Source: Actinomadura parmotrematis (GTDB lineage: Bacteria > Actinomycetota > Actinomycetes > Streptosporangiales > Streptosporangiaceae). From it: a DNA stretch of 64,000 bases. Shown here piece after piece: positions 8,517 through 15,623 of the stretch. The notes under the pieces were generated by a model. It saw only the letters and a list, made by a program, of their open reading frames with translations, did no database searches and was not told the origin of the DNA. The stretch is taken from the NCBI RefSeq assembly GCF_019458805.1, contig NZ_JAIBOA010000033.1, positions 1 to 64,000 of the forward strand. Reading direction: 5' to 3'. The stretch's first letter is position 1; the number at the start of each line of letters is the position of its first letter. The position numbers were made by a program, and so were the translations under genes.

Positions 8517-8578
8517 TTATCACTCGCCACAGCCGAGTGCTAATGGTGTGTTTAGCACTCTACCCCGTCGAGTGCAAG
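8517..8578 (-). promoter_or_regulatory. Two tandem CIRCE (HrcA) operators with embedded groEL promoter
   Basis: Site A: TTATCACTC (8517-8525), 9 nt, GAGTGCTAA (8535-8543). Site B: TTAGCACTC (8552-8560), 9 nt, GAGTGCAAG (8570-8578). Both follow the CIRCE consensus TTAGCACTC-N9-GAGTGCTAA, with one and two mismatches respectively. On the minus strand site A also contains TTAGCA-N16-GATAAT (-10 at 8516-8521), a plausible housekeeping promoter, so HrcA bound at A would block polymerase. The leader to the ATG at 8384 is about 125 nt. The rest of the gap to 8717 shows nothing else. Confidence 0.88.
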
Positions 8579-8717
8579 CGGAGGACGGGCTCGTCCGGAT
8601 ACCTCCGGGATGCCCTCTCCCAGGGCCGACGTCCGATGGTGGGGCGTTCGCGCCCGGTGGGACGCGCGGGACGCGGCGGCCGTCCGCACCGCGATCGGGG
8701 GCGGCGGCAGGACAAGC

Positions 8718-9341
8718 CTATGACCGCAGGTCGGACGGCCGGTAACGGTCACCGTCCGACGCCTTCACCAGCGGCAGCACGGCGCTCTCCAGCTGCCGCG
8801 GCACCCGCATGCCGTAGCGGGCCTCCAGCCGCGCGCGGGCGCGGACGTAGCGGTCGGCGGCCTCCTCCAGGGAGTGCGGGACGGTCGCGACGCCGAGCGG
8901 TTCCAGCAGGTGGCGGCTCATCTTCAGCAGCTCGCCGCGCACCCGGTCGGCCATGCCGCGCCGGCGCTTGCTGACCAGCCACAGCGTCCAGTCCCAGAAG
9001 TGCGCGTCGATGGGCTGCAGGGTGTCGGGGCCGACCCGCCAGGGCCGGTGCCGGCTGCGCGCCACCTCGGGGAAGACCAGGTCCACCTTGACCGGCCCCG
9101 GGAAGATCATCAGGTAGCCGGCGCAGTCGCCGAGCGGGTCCCACTGCGCGCTCAGCGGGCCGTGCGCGGCGGCGATCCCGGGCAGGTCGGCGGCCAGCTC
9201 GCCGAAGTCCTCGACGATCACCTGGTAGTCCCAGTCGGACAGTTCGGTGGCGGTGCCCCGCGCGCGCGAGCCGATCGGCTCGACGCGCCGCACCGCGGGA
9301 TGGGCGCGCACGGCCGCGGCCAGGTCCTCCGCTATCCCCAT
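8718..9341 (-). CDS. Nucleotidyltransferase-fold protein
   Basis: 207 residues from the ATG at 9341. The N-terminal part holds the polymerase-beta-like nucleotidyltransferase signature: IGSRARG (residues ~24-30) followed by LSDWDYQVIV, giving GS and the DxD metal pair, with a third acid in VKVDLVF. The C-terminal half is helical (MSRHLLEPL, EEAADRYVRARARLEARYG). This resembles stand-alone aminoglycoside/streptomycin-adenylyltransferase-like proteins, but the acceptor cannot be told from sequence. No obvious partner gene. Confidence 0.72.
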   Translation of the reverse strand: MGIAEDLAAAVRAHPAVRRVEPIGSRARGTATELSDWDYQVIVEDFGELAADLPGIAAAHGPLSAQWDPLGDCAGYLMIFPGPVKVDLVFPEVARSRHRPWRVGPDTLQPIDAHFWDWTLWLVSKRRRGMADRVRGELLKMSRHLLEPLGVATVPHSLEEAADRYVRARARLEARYGMRVPRQLESAVLPLVKASDGDRYRPSDLRS

Positions 9342-9387
9342 GCCACGGCTTTTACCCCCATCTAGCAGTAAAAAGCCCCCCGAACAT

Positions 9388-9421
9388 GGCCGCATCCCGC
9401 ACCGGAGCGCGGGACGCGGCC
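9388..9421 (-). terminator. Terminator of the thrC-carrier operon
   Basis: GGCCGCATCCCGC (9388-9400) pairs with GCGGGACGCGGCC (9409-9421) with one mismatch, and outer bases CGAAC/GTTCG extend the hairpin. Read on the minus strand the stem is followed by GGGGGGCTTTTT. It lies about 32 nt past the stop codon of the MoaD/ThiS-like gene. Confidence 0.75.
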
Positions 9422-9452
9422 GTTCGGCGGGCCGTCCGGGGGCGGCGGCGGA

Positions 9453-9728
9453 TCAGCCGCCGGCCACCGCCGGGATGATGGAGACCTGCGCGCCCGCCGG
9501 CGTCGCGGTGTCCAGGCCGTCGGCGAACCGGACGTCCTCGTCGCCCACGTACACGTTGACGAAGCGGCGGATCTTGCCGGCGTCGTCGAGGATGCGGGCC
9601 GCGATGCCGGTGTGGGCGGCCTCCAGGTCGGCGACGACGGCGCGCAGGGTGTCGCCCTCGGCCTGCACCTCCGACGCGCCGCCGGTGTAGGTCCGCAGGA
9701 TCGTCGGGATGCGCACGGACACGCTCAT
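9453..9728 (-). CDS. MoaD/ThiS-family sulfur carrier protein (CysO-like)
   Basis: 91 residues with a ubiquitin-like beta-grasp fold (RIPTILRTYTGG, DTLRAVVADLEAAHTG) and the required C-terminal Gly-Gly (AVAGG), which in this family is adenylated and converted to a thiocarboxylate. In mycobacteria the related CysO feeds sulfur to CysM for cysteine synthesis. Here it sits 49 nt downstream of threonine synthase, an arrangement I associate with many actinobacteria. Both genes would be read from the transcript that starts with the SAM riboswitch. The partner E1-like enzyme and sulfhydrylase are not in the window. Confidence 0.85.
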   Translation of the reverse strand: MSVSVRIPTILRTYTGGASEVQAEGDTLRAVVADLEAAHTGIAARILDDAGKIRRFVNVYVGDEDVRFADGLDTATPAGAQVSIIPAVAGG

Positions 9729-9777
9729 GCTGCTGGCTCCTTGCTCGGGTGGATCGGTGCGGCGGGGGCGGGCGGGC

Positions 9778-11022
9778 TCAGGCGAGGTCCGCGGCCCGGA
9801 AGGCTTCCAGGGTCGGGGCGATGTTCGCGCTCGGCGCGACCGACGAGGAGATGGCGTCCAGCGTCTTCAGGCCGTCGCCGGAGTTGATGATGACGGTCTC
9901 GGCGGACGGGTCGAGCGCGCCCGACTCCACCAGCTTGCGCAGCACCCCGACGGTGACGCCGCCCGCGGTCTCGCCGAAGATCCCCTCGGTGCGGGCCAGC
10001 AGCCGGATGCCCTCGACGACCTCGGCGTCGGTGACGTCCTCGACGGCGCCGCCGGTGCGGCGCACCACGTCCAGCACGTACGGGCCGTCGGCGGGGTTGC
10101 CGATCGCCAGCGACTTGGCGATCGTGTCGGGCTTCACCGGGCGGACCACGTCGTGCCCGGCCTTGAACGCCGCCGCCACCGGGCCGCAGCCCGCGGCCTG
10201 CGCGCCGAACACCTGGTACGGCTTGTCCTCGACCAGACCCAGCCTGATGAACTCCTGGAAAGCCTTGTCGATCTTGGTGAGCTGGGAGCCGGACGCCACC
10301 GGGACCACGATCTGGTCCGGCAGCCGCCAGCCGAGCTGCTCGGCGATCTCGTAGCCGAGCGTCTTGGAGCCCTCGGCGTAGTAGGGGCGGACGTTGACGT
10401 TGACGAACGCCCAGCCGTCCTGCTCGCCGGCGATCTCCGAGGCGAGCCGGTTGACGTCGTCGTAGTTGCCGTCCACGGTCACGAACGTGCCGCCGTACAC
10501 GGCCGTCGTGATGATCTTCTGGGACTCCAGGTTCGACGGCACGAACACCGCGCTGCGGATCCCGGCGCGGGCCGCGGCGGCCGCGACGGCGTTGGCCAGG
10601 TTGCCGGTGGACGGGCAGGCCAGCACCTTGAAGCCGAGCTCGCGGGCGGCGGCGAGCGCGACCGCGACGACGCGGTCCTTGAACGAGTGCGTGGGGTTGC
10701 CGCTGTCGTCCTTCACCCAGAGCCGCTGCAGGCCGAGCGCCTCGGCGAGCTGGTCGGCGCGCACCAGCCGGGTGAGGCCCGGCTCGGTGTTCGGGGTGTC
10801 GGTGACGTTGCCCGGGACGGGCAGCAGCCCGCGGTAGCGCCAGATGTTGCGCGGCCCGGCCTCGATGGAGGCCCGGGTGACGTCGGCGAAGTCGTAGGAG
10901 ATCTCCAGCGGCCCGAAACACTCCTCGCACGCGTAGTGCGGGCCGAGTTCCCTGGTGTGACCGCACTCGCGGCAGGTCAGCGCGGTCGCGGGTCCGAGAT
11001 CGGTAGCAGGCGTGAGCGCCAT
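9778..11022 (-). CDS. thrC: Threonine synthase
   Basis: 414 residues from the ATG at 11022. This PLP enzyme converts O-phosphohomoserine to threonine. An N-terminal four-Cys knuckle (CRECGHT...CEECFGPLE, residues ~12-33) precedes the fold-type II PLP domain, with the Schiff-base lysine in THSFKDR (~residue 96) and the phosphate-binding STGNLANAV loop. The gene is preceded by a SAM-I riboswitch whose P1 3' strand overlaps the purine-rich ribosome site, so translation is likely turned down when SAM is high. A sulfur carrier gene follows in the same operon. Confidence 0.96.
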   Translation of the reverse strand: MALTPATDLGPATALTCRECGHTRELGPHYACEECFGPLEISYDFADVTRASIEAGPRNIWRYRGLLPVPGNVTDTPNTEPGLTRLVRADQLAEALGLQRLWVKDDSGNPTHSFKDRVVAVALAAARELGFKVLACPSTGNLANAVAAAAARAGIRSAVFVPSNLESQKIITTAVYGGTFVTVDGNYDDVNRLASEIAGEQDGWAFVNVNVRPYYAEGSKTLGYEIAEQLGWRLPDQIVVPVASGSQLTKIDKAFQEFIRLGLVEDKPYQVFGAQAAGCGPVAAAFKAGHDVVRPVKPDTIAKSLAIGNPADGPYVLDVVRRTGGAVEDVTDAEVVEGIRLLARTEGIFGETAGGVTVGVLRKLVESGALDPSAETVIINSGDGLKTLDAISSSVAPSANIAPTLEAFRAADLA

Positions 11023-11038
11023 GAAGCGAGGCCCTTCC

Positions 11039-11174
11039 CCCATCTTTCCTGCGCCACCTTGGTCGCAGGCCGGAGTTGGCACCATCTCCCGGCCGGCCTC
11101 GCAGGTCGCGAGCGCGGTGGCCGGGTGGTTGCCGGGGCTTCGCAGGGCCGGTCCCTCCACCCCTCTGGATGAGC
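11039..11174 (-). promoter_or_regulatory. SAM-I (S-box) riboswitch upstream of thrC
   Basis: Read on the minus strand from 11174, the leader shows the S-box core: CTCATCCAGAG, GGTGGAGGGACCGGCCC, TGCGAAGCCCCGGCAACC, GGTGCCAACTCC, the P4 hairpin CCTGCG/CGCAGG, and closing GAAAGATGGGG. P1 forms between CTCATC (11169-11174) and GATGGG (11039-11044). P3 is ACCCGGCC/GGCCGGG. The P1 3' strand runs straight into GGGGGAAGGG, the likely thrC ribosome site, and no terminator hairpin follows. Control is therefore probably at translation initiation. Recognition rests on the well-known S-box consensus; no covariance search was run. Confidence 0.9.
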
Positions 11175-11269
11175 GATATGAAGTTGTTTAGCCAGAGATT
11201 ACACGAACTGCCCGTTTACCTGATCGGCCGGGGTCGTCCGTTCCGGACACTACCCGGCCGCGGCGGGGT

Positions 11270-12286
11270 TCACGCGGGCCGCCCCACCTCGCGGTCGCGT
11301 GCGTCGCCGCCGTCCTCCGACGGCGCGCGCGGGGCGGGCACCGCGCACCCCTCGGCGCCGTCCGCCGCCCGCTCGGCGCCCTGGGTCGGGTCGAGGAACA
11401 CGTGCCGGACGAGCGGGACCTCCCGGCAGAGCAGCCCGTCCACCTCGCCCGCGACGTCCTCGGCCTGGTCGGCGCTGATGTCGTCGGCGAAGCCCACCTT
11501 CGCGGCGACCAGCAGCTCGTCCGGGCCGAAGTGCAGGGTGAACAGCTCGTCCACCCGCGCCACGCCGGGCGCCCCGGCGATGACCTCGCGGATGCGGTCC
11601 TGCACCTCGCGGTCCGCGGACTGCCCGATGATCAGATCCTTGCTGTCGCGGCCGAGCGCGAACGCCACCGCGATGAGCAGCAGGCCGATCACGATGGAGG
11701 CGACGCCGTCGTAGACGTGCGACCCGGTGAGCTGGCGGAGCAGCAGGCCGAGCGCGGCGACGACGAGGCCGATGACCGCGGCGGTGTCCTCCAGCAGCGC
11801 GGCCTTGAAGGTGACGTCCGGGGAGCGCCGCACGTGGTCGACGATGTCGCGCCCGTTGTCGCGGGTCTCCTTGCGGGCCTGCGAGTACGCCCGGATCCAC
11901 GAGGTGCCCTCCAGCAGCACGCCGGCGCCGAGCACGGCGTAGGCGAGCCACACCCCGCCCTCCTCGCCGGGCGGCGACAGGATCGTGTGGACGCCCTCGT
12001 AGATGGAGTAGCCGGCGCCGGCCACGAAGATCCCGAACGCGGCGAGCAGCGACCAGAAGTAGCGCTCGTTGCCGTAGCCGAAGGGGTGCCGGTGGTCGGC
12101 GGGCCGCGCGCTGCGCCGCAGGGACGCCAGCAGGAACCCCTGGTTCATGGTGTCGGCGACCGAGTGGGCGCCCTCGGCCATCATCGCGCTGGACCCGGCG
12201 ACGACGCCCGCGACCAGCTTCACGACGGCCAGGATGAGGTTCGCCACGCCCGCGACGATCACGGTCTTCTTCGTCTCCGAGGCCAT
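11270..12286 (-). CDS. Cation diffusion facilitator (CDF) family metal transporter
   Basis: 338 residues from the ATG at 12286. It exports divalent metal (Zn2+/Mn2+/Fe2+) in exchange for protons. There are six hydrophobic helices, with metal-site motifs GAHSVADTMNQ in TM2 (H and D at the HxxxD positions) and HPFGYGNERYFW before TM3. A cytoplasmic C-terminal metallochaperone-like domain (VARVDELFTLHFGPDELLVAAKV) follows, and then a disordered tail ending in DGGDARDREVGRPA. It is divergent from otsA (105-bp gap). Metal specificity cannot be read from the sequence. Confidence 0.9.
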   Translation of the reverse strand: MASETKKTVIVAGVANLILAVVKLVAGVVAGSSAMMAEGAHSVADTMNQGFLLASLRRSARPADHRHPFGYGNERYFWSLLAAFGIFVAGAGYSIYEGVHTILSPPGEEGGVWLAYAVLGAGVLLEGTSWIRAYSQARKETRDNGRDIVDHVRRSPDVTFKAALLEDTAAVIGLVVAALGLLLRQLTGSHVYDGVASIVIGLLLIAVAFALGRDSKDLIIGQSADREVQDRIREVIAGAPGVARVDELFTLHFGPDELLVAAKVGFADDISADQAEDVAGEVDGLLCREVPLVRHVFLDPTQGAERAADGAEGCAVPAPRAPSEDGGDARDREVGRPA

Positions 12287-12391
12287 GCGGCAGCCGATAC
12301 CCCCCGCTTCGTCCCCTAACCCGGCCCCCGCCGCCGCGCTTCCCCCGGGTCGCTTTGGTGCGGCTTCGCCTCGACTGAGAGGCTTCCGCCT

Positions 12392-13834
12392 ATGAGCCAA
12401 GTGCTGGTGGCGTCCAACCGTGGACCGGTCTCGTTCGCGCTGTCGGGTGAGGGAGATCTGACGATGCGGCGAGGCGGCGGCGGCCTGGTCTCCGGGCTCG
12501 CCTCGGTGACCGGCCCCGGCGGCCCCGACGTGCTGTGGGTGTGCGCCGCGCTCGGCGACGCCGACCGCGCCGCCGCCCGGCAGGCCCCCGAGGGCCGTCT
12601 GGACCGCGCCGGCCACGACACCGGCGGCGCGGCCGTCCGGATGCTCGACATCCCCGCCGCGACGTTCCACCGCGCCTACAACGCGGTCGCCAACTCCACG
12701 CTCTGGTTCGTCCACCACCTGCTGTACGACACTCCGCGGGCACCGCACTTCGACGCCCGCGCGCGCCGCGACTGGCAGTCCTACGAGGCTTACAACGCCG
12801 CGTTCGCCGACGCGCTCGCCCGCGACGCCGAGCCCGGCGCCAAGGCCGTGATCCAGGACTACCACCTGTCGCTCGCGCCCGCGCTGCTGCGCGAGCGCCG
12901 CCCCGACCTGCGGATCGCGCACTTCTCGCACACGCCGTGGGCGCCGCCGGAGTACTTCGCGCTGCTGCCCGACGACGTCGGTGCCGCCGTCCTGGAGGGC
13001 GTCCTCGGCGCCGACCACGCCGGGTTCCTCACCGAGCGGTGGGCGGCGGCGTTCCTGGACTGCTGCGAGGCGCTGCTGCCCGGCGCCAAGGTCGACCGGC
13101 ACGCCCGCACCGTCACCCGCGCCGGGCACGTCACCCGCGTCGGCGTGCACGGCCTCGGCGTGGACGGCGCCGGGCTGCGCGCCCGCGCCGCCGAACCGGA
13201 CGCCGCCGCGCACGCCGAGGCGCTCCGCGCGCAGGTCGGCGGCCGCCGGCTCATCGTCCGCATCGACCGGACCGAGCTGTCCAAGAACATCGTGCGGGGC
13301 CTCGCCGCCTACCGCGAGATGCTCGCCAACCACCCCGAGTGGCGCGGCCGCGTCGTCCACCTGGCGTTCGCCTACCCCTCCCGGCACGACCTGCCCGAGT
13401 ACCGCGAGTACACCGCGGCCGTGCAGCGCGTCGCCGGGGAGATCGTCGACGAGTTCGGCACGCCGGACTGGGAGCCGCTGATCCTCCAGGTCAACGACGA
13501 CTACCCGCGCTCGCTCGCCGCCTACGGCCTCGCCGACGTGCTGCTGGTCAACCCCATCCGCGACGGCATGAACCTCGTCGCCAAGGAGGGACCGGTGCTG
13601 TCGCGCGCGGGGTGCGCCCTGGTGCTGTCGCGGGAGGCGGGCGCCGCCGCCGAGCTCGCCGACGACGCCGTCATGGTCAACCCCTACGACGTGTCGCAGA
13701 CCGCCGAGGCGCTGCACCAGGCCCTGCTGATGCCGCACGACGTGCGGGCCGAGCGGTGCGCGCGGCTCGCCGCCGCCGCGACGGCGCTGCCGCCCCAGCG
13801 CTGGTTCGCCGACCAGCTCGCCGCGCTCGACTAG
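12392..13834 (+). CDS. otsA: Trehalose-6-phosphate synthase (GT20)
   Basis: 480 residues, usual family length. It transfers glucose from a nucleotide-glucose donor to glucose-6-phosphate. Family motifs are RRGGGGLVSGL near the N-terminus, WFVHHLL, QDYHLSLAPALLRERRPDLRI, SHTPWAPPEYF, RTELSKNIVRGL and the donor-site stretch NPIRDGMNLVAKE. The phosphatase partner otsB lies 7.4 kb away (21213-22088), so the two steps of trehalose synthesis are split within the window. Confidence 0.95.
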   Translation: MSQVLVASNRGPVSFALSGEGDLTMRRGGGGLVSGLASVTGPGGPDVLWVCAALGDADRAAARQAPEGRLDRAGHDTGGAAVRMLDIPAATFHRAYNAVANSTLWFVHHLLYDTPRAPHFDARARRDWQSYEAYNAAFADALARDAEPGAKAVIQDYHLSLAPALLRERRPDLRIAHFSHTPWAPPEYFALLPDDVGAAVLEGVLGADHAGFLTERWAAAFLDCCEALLPGAKVDRHARTVTRAGHVTRVGVHGLGVDGAGLRARAAEPDAAAHAEALRAQVGGRRLIVRIDRTELSKNIVRGLAAYREMLANHPEWRGRVVHLAFAYPSRHDLPEYREYTAAVQRVAGEIVDEFGTPDWEPLILQVNDDYPRSLAAYGLADVLLVNPIRDGMNLVAKEGPVLSRAGCALVLSREAGAAAELADDAVMVNPYDVSQTAEALHQALLMPHDVRAERCARLAAAATALPPQRWFADQLAALD

Positions 13835-13858
13835 AACGCGGCGGTCCGCACCGGAGCG

Positions 13859-14866
13859 TCAGACCCTGCTCATCGCAGGGGAGGTCAACAGGCACTCCAC
13901 CGCGTTGGGCTCGTGCCGGCGGCGCCACCGCTCGCGCATGTCGGCCTTGCGGTAGGTCATCCGCCGGTTGGCGGTGGCGCGGGCCAGGCGCGCGAGCTGC
14001 GCGGGCGTCGCGCGGGCGGCGCCGCTCGGCGTGTAGCCGTGGTCGGGCAGCCGGTCGCCGAACGCCGTCTCGGCGAGGCCGATCTCCCACTCCTCCAGCC
14101 GCCGCGCCCACGACCCGACGCGGCTCGAACCGACCTCGCCCTGCGTCCGGTCGTGCCAGCGCTTCTGCTTCGGGACGGTGAGCCTCGCGATCGACTGCGG
14201 CTCCGCCATCGCCGGGTCGTAGTCCTCGCCGAGGAAGGCGCAGAGCCGGGTCAGCTCGTCGGCCGGGTCGGCGACGAGCCGCTCGTACTGCAGCTCGTAG
14301 TAGCCGTCGGGGCCGAGGCGCGCGGCGTGCCGGCGCCCCATGTCGATGGCCTCCCGCCACGCCGACACCGCGTGGTAGACGTCCTGCTTGTACCAGGGCA
14401 TCTCCTTCAGCGACGCCACGCAGTCGCGGCCGTCCCGGATGAGGTGCACGAACTGGGCGTCGGGGAACATGCGCAGCAGCAGCGGCACGTGCTTGAAGTA
14501 GCTCGGCCGCTTGTCGCCCCAGCGGGGCTTGTCGAACCGGTCGGCGTAGGCGCGGAACACCGTCGCGGCCAGCGAGCCGACCGTCGGCGGCGCCGCGGCG
14601 ATCCGCTCGACGACCGCCGCGGCGTCCAGGCCGAGGTCGTGGAACTTGCTCTCCCGCCGACCGGTGATCCACTCGCCGATCGCGCGCCTGTTCTCCCTGT
14701 CCTCCAGGTCACCGAAGTCGCACCTGCGCGTGTAGAGCGGGAGCAGGAAGCGCGTCTCGGCGGGGATCGCGATCCGCGGGTGCGAGTGCAGCATCAGCTG
14801 GAGCAGCGTGGTGCCCGAGCGGGGGCAGCCGATAACGAAGATCGGCCGGTCAGCGTGGGTGGCCAT
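13859..14866 (-). CDS. PAPS-dependent sulfotransferase family protein
   Basis: 335 residues from the ATG at 14866. It moves a sulfuryl group from PAPS to an acceptor. The 5'-phosphosulfate loop is FVIGCPRSGTTLLQLML at the very N-terminus, and the 3'-phosphate site is HLIRDGRDCVASLKEMPWY around residue 150, with W165 region typical of bacterial/heparan-type sulfotransferases. No biosynthetic cluster surrounds it, so the acceptor (glycolipid, natural product or trehalose derivative) is unknown. The neighbouring otsA makes trehalose sulfation a thought, not a claim. Convergent with otsA (24-bp gap). Confidence 0.88.
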   Translation of the reverse strand: MATHADRPIFVIGCPRSGTTLLQLMLHSHPRIAIPAETRFLLPLYTRRCDFGDLEDRENRRAIGEWITGRRESKFHDLGLDAAAVVERIAAAPPTVGSLAATVFRAYADRFDKPRWGDKRPSYFKHVPLLLRMFPDAQFVHLIRDGRDCVASLKEMPWYKQDVYHAVSAWREAIDMGRRHAARLGPDGYYELQYERLVADPADELTRLCAFLGEDYDPAMAEPQSIARLTVPKQKRWHDRTQGEVGSSRVGSWARRLEEWEIGLAETAFGDRLPDHGYTPSGAARATPAQLARLARATANRRMTYRKADMRERWRRRHEPNAVECLLTSPAMSRV

Positions 14867-15013
14867 GCAGGCGATGCTGCTGGAAACCGCGCCGCCGCAC
14901 CGCCGTAGTGTCCGTACCGTTGCCGACCCATTGCCGTCCGTGAACGTCATCTGACCGCCGCGTGGAACGGGCCGGGGGCGCGGCGGGCGCGCGGCGCGGG
15001 CCGGCGGCGCGGG

Positions 15014-15565
15014 TCAGGTGTAGGACTCGCCGAGCGTCTGGCGGACCTGCTTGCGCGCCTCGTGGATCCGCGACTTGACCGTGCCGAGCGGCAGCTGGAG
15101 CTGCTCGGCGATCTCGGCGTACTCCAGCTGCGACACGTCGCGCAGCACCAGCGCCTGGATCAGGTCGGGCTTGCGCGCCTCCAGGTCCTCCATGGCGTCC
15201 AGGATGTCCACCCGCGAGCCGGCGATGACGCTGGTGCGGCGCGGGTCGGGACGCTGCTGCGGCAGCTCGCCGGCCTGCTCGACCGAGCGGCGCTTCAGCG
15301 AGCGGTAGGTGGAGCGGGAGGAGTTGGCGACGACCACGTGCAGCCAGGTCGAGAACCGCGACCGGCCCTCGAAGCGGTGGATGTTGCGGGCCACCTGCAG
15401 CAGCGCGTCCTGGCACGCCTCCTCGGCGTCCTGCCGGCAGGGCAGGAAGCGCGACGCGTGCCGCAGCACGTCCGGTTCGATCTTGCGGAGCAGCTCGTTG
15501 AGGGCGCTCCGATCGCCCTGGGCCGCCTTGAGGGCCAGCTCTTCGGTCCGTTCATCGAATGCCAT
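15014..15565 (-). CDS. ECF-type RNA polymerase sigma factor
   Basis: 183 residues from the ATG at 15565. Region 2 is ~20-90 (DAEEACQDALLQVARNIHRF, then RSRFSTWLHVVVANSSRSTY) and region 4 is ~125-180 (LVLRDVSQLEYAEIAEQLQL, then GTVKSRIHEARKQVRQ). There is no anti-sigma gene beside it. Instead a transmembrane Ser/Thr kinase is encoded divergently 58 bp away. ECF groups that pair with such kinases are known (e.g. EcfP/PpkT2 in Vibrio) and are switched by phosphorylation, which is the likeliest mode here. Confidence 0.93.
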   Translation of the reverse strand: MAFDERTEELALKAAQGDRSALNELLRKIEPDVLRHASRFLPCRQDAEEACQDALLQVARNIHRFEGRSRFSTWLHVVVANSSRSTYRSLKRRSVEQAGELPQQRPDPRRTSVIAGSRVDILDAMEDLEARKPDLIQALVLRDVSQLEYAEIAEQLQLPLGTVKSRIHEARKQVRQTLGESYT

Positions 15566-15623
15566 CGCCGCTGCCTCAGTGCTCGCTCGCCCACACACCC
15601 CGTTTGTTGGGCATGATACGGGA

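Noticed and set aside
6051..8543. 830-codon open frame on the plus strand opposite groEL
   Set aside because: It is the antisense shadow of groEL and its neighbour; high-GC coding DNA keeps the opposite frame open. Composition (Gly/Asp/Leu/Val repeats) has no domain.
13859..14866. Sulfotransferase plus otsA as a sulfated-trehalose (sulfolipid-like) pathway
   Set aside because: Only adjacency supports it. No PKS, acyltransferase or MmpL genes are present, so it is left as a passing idea.
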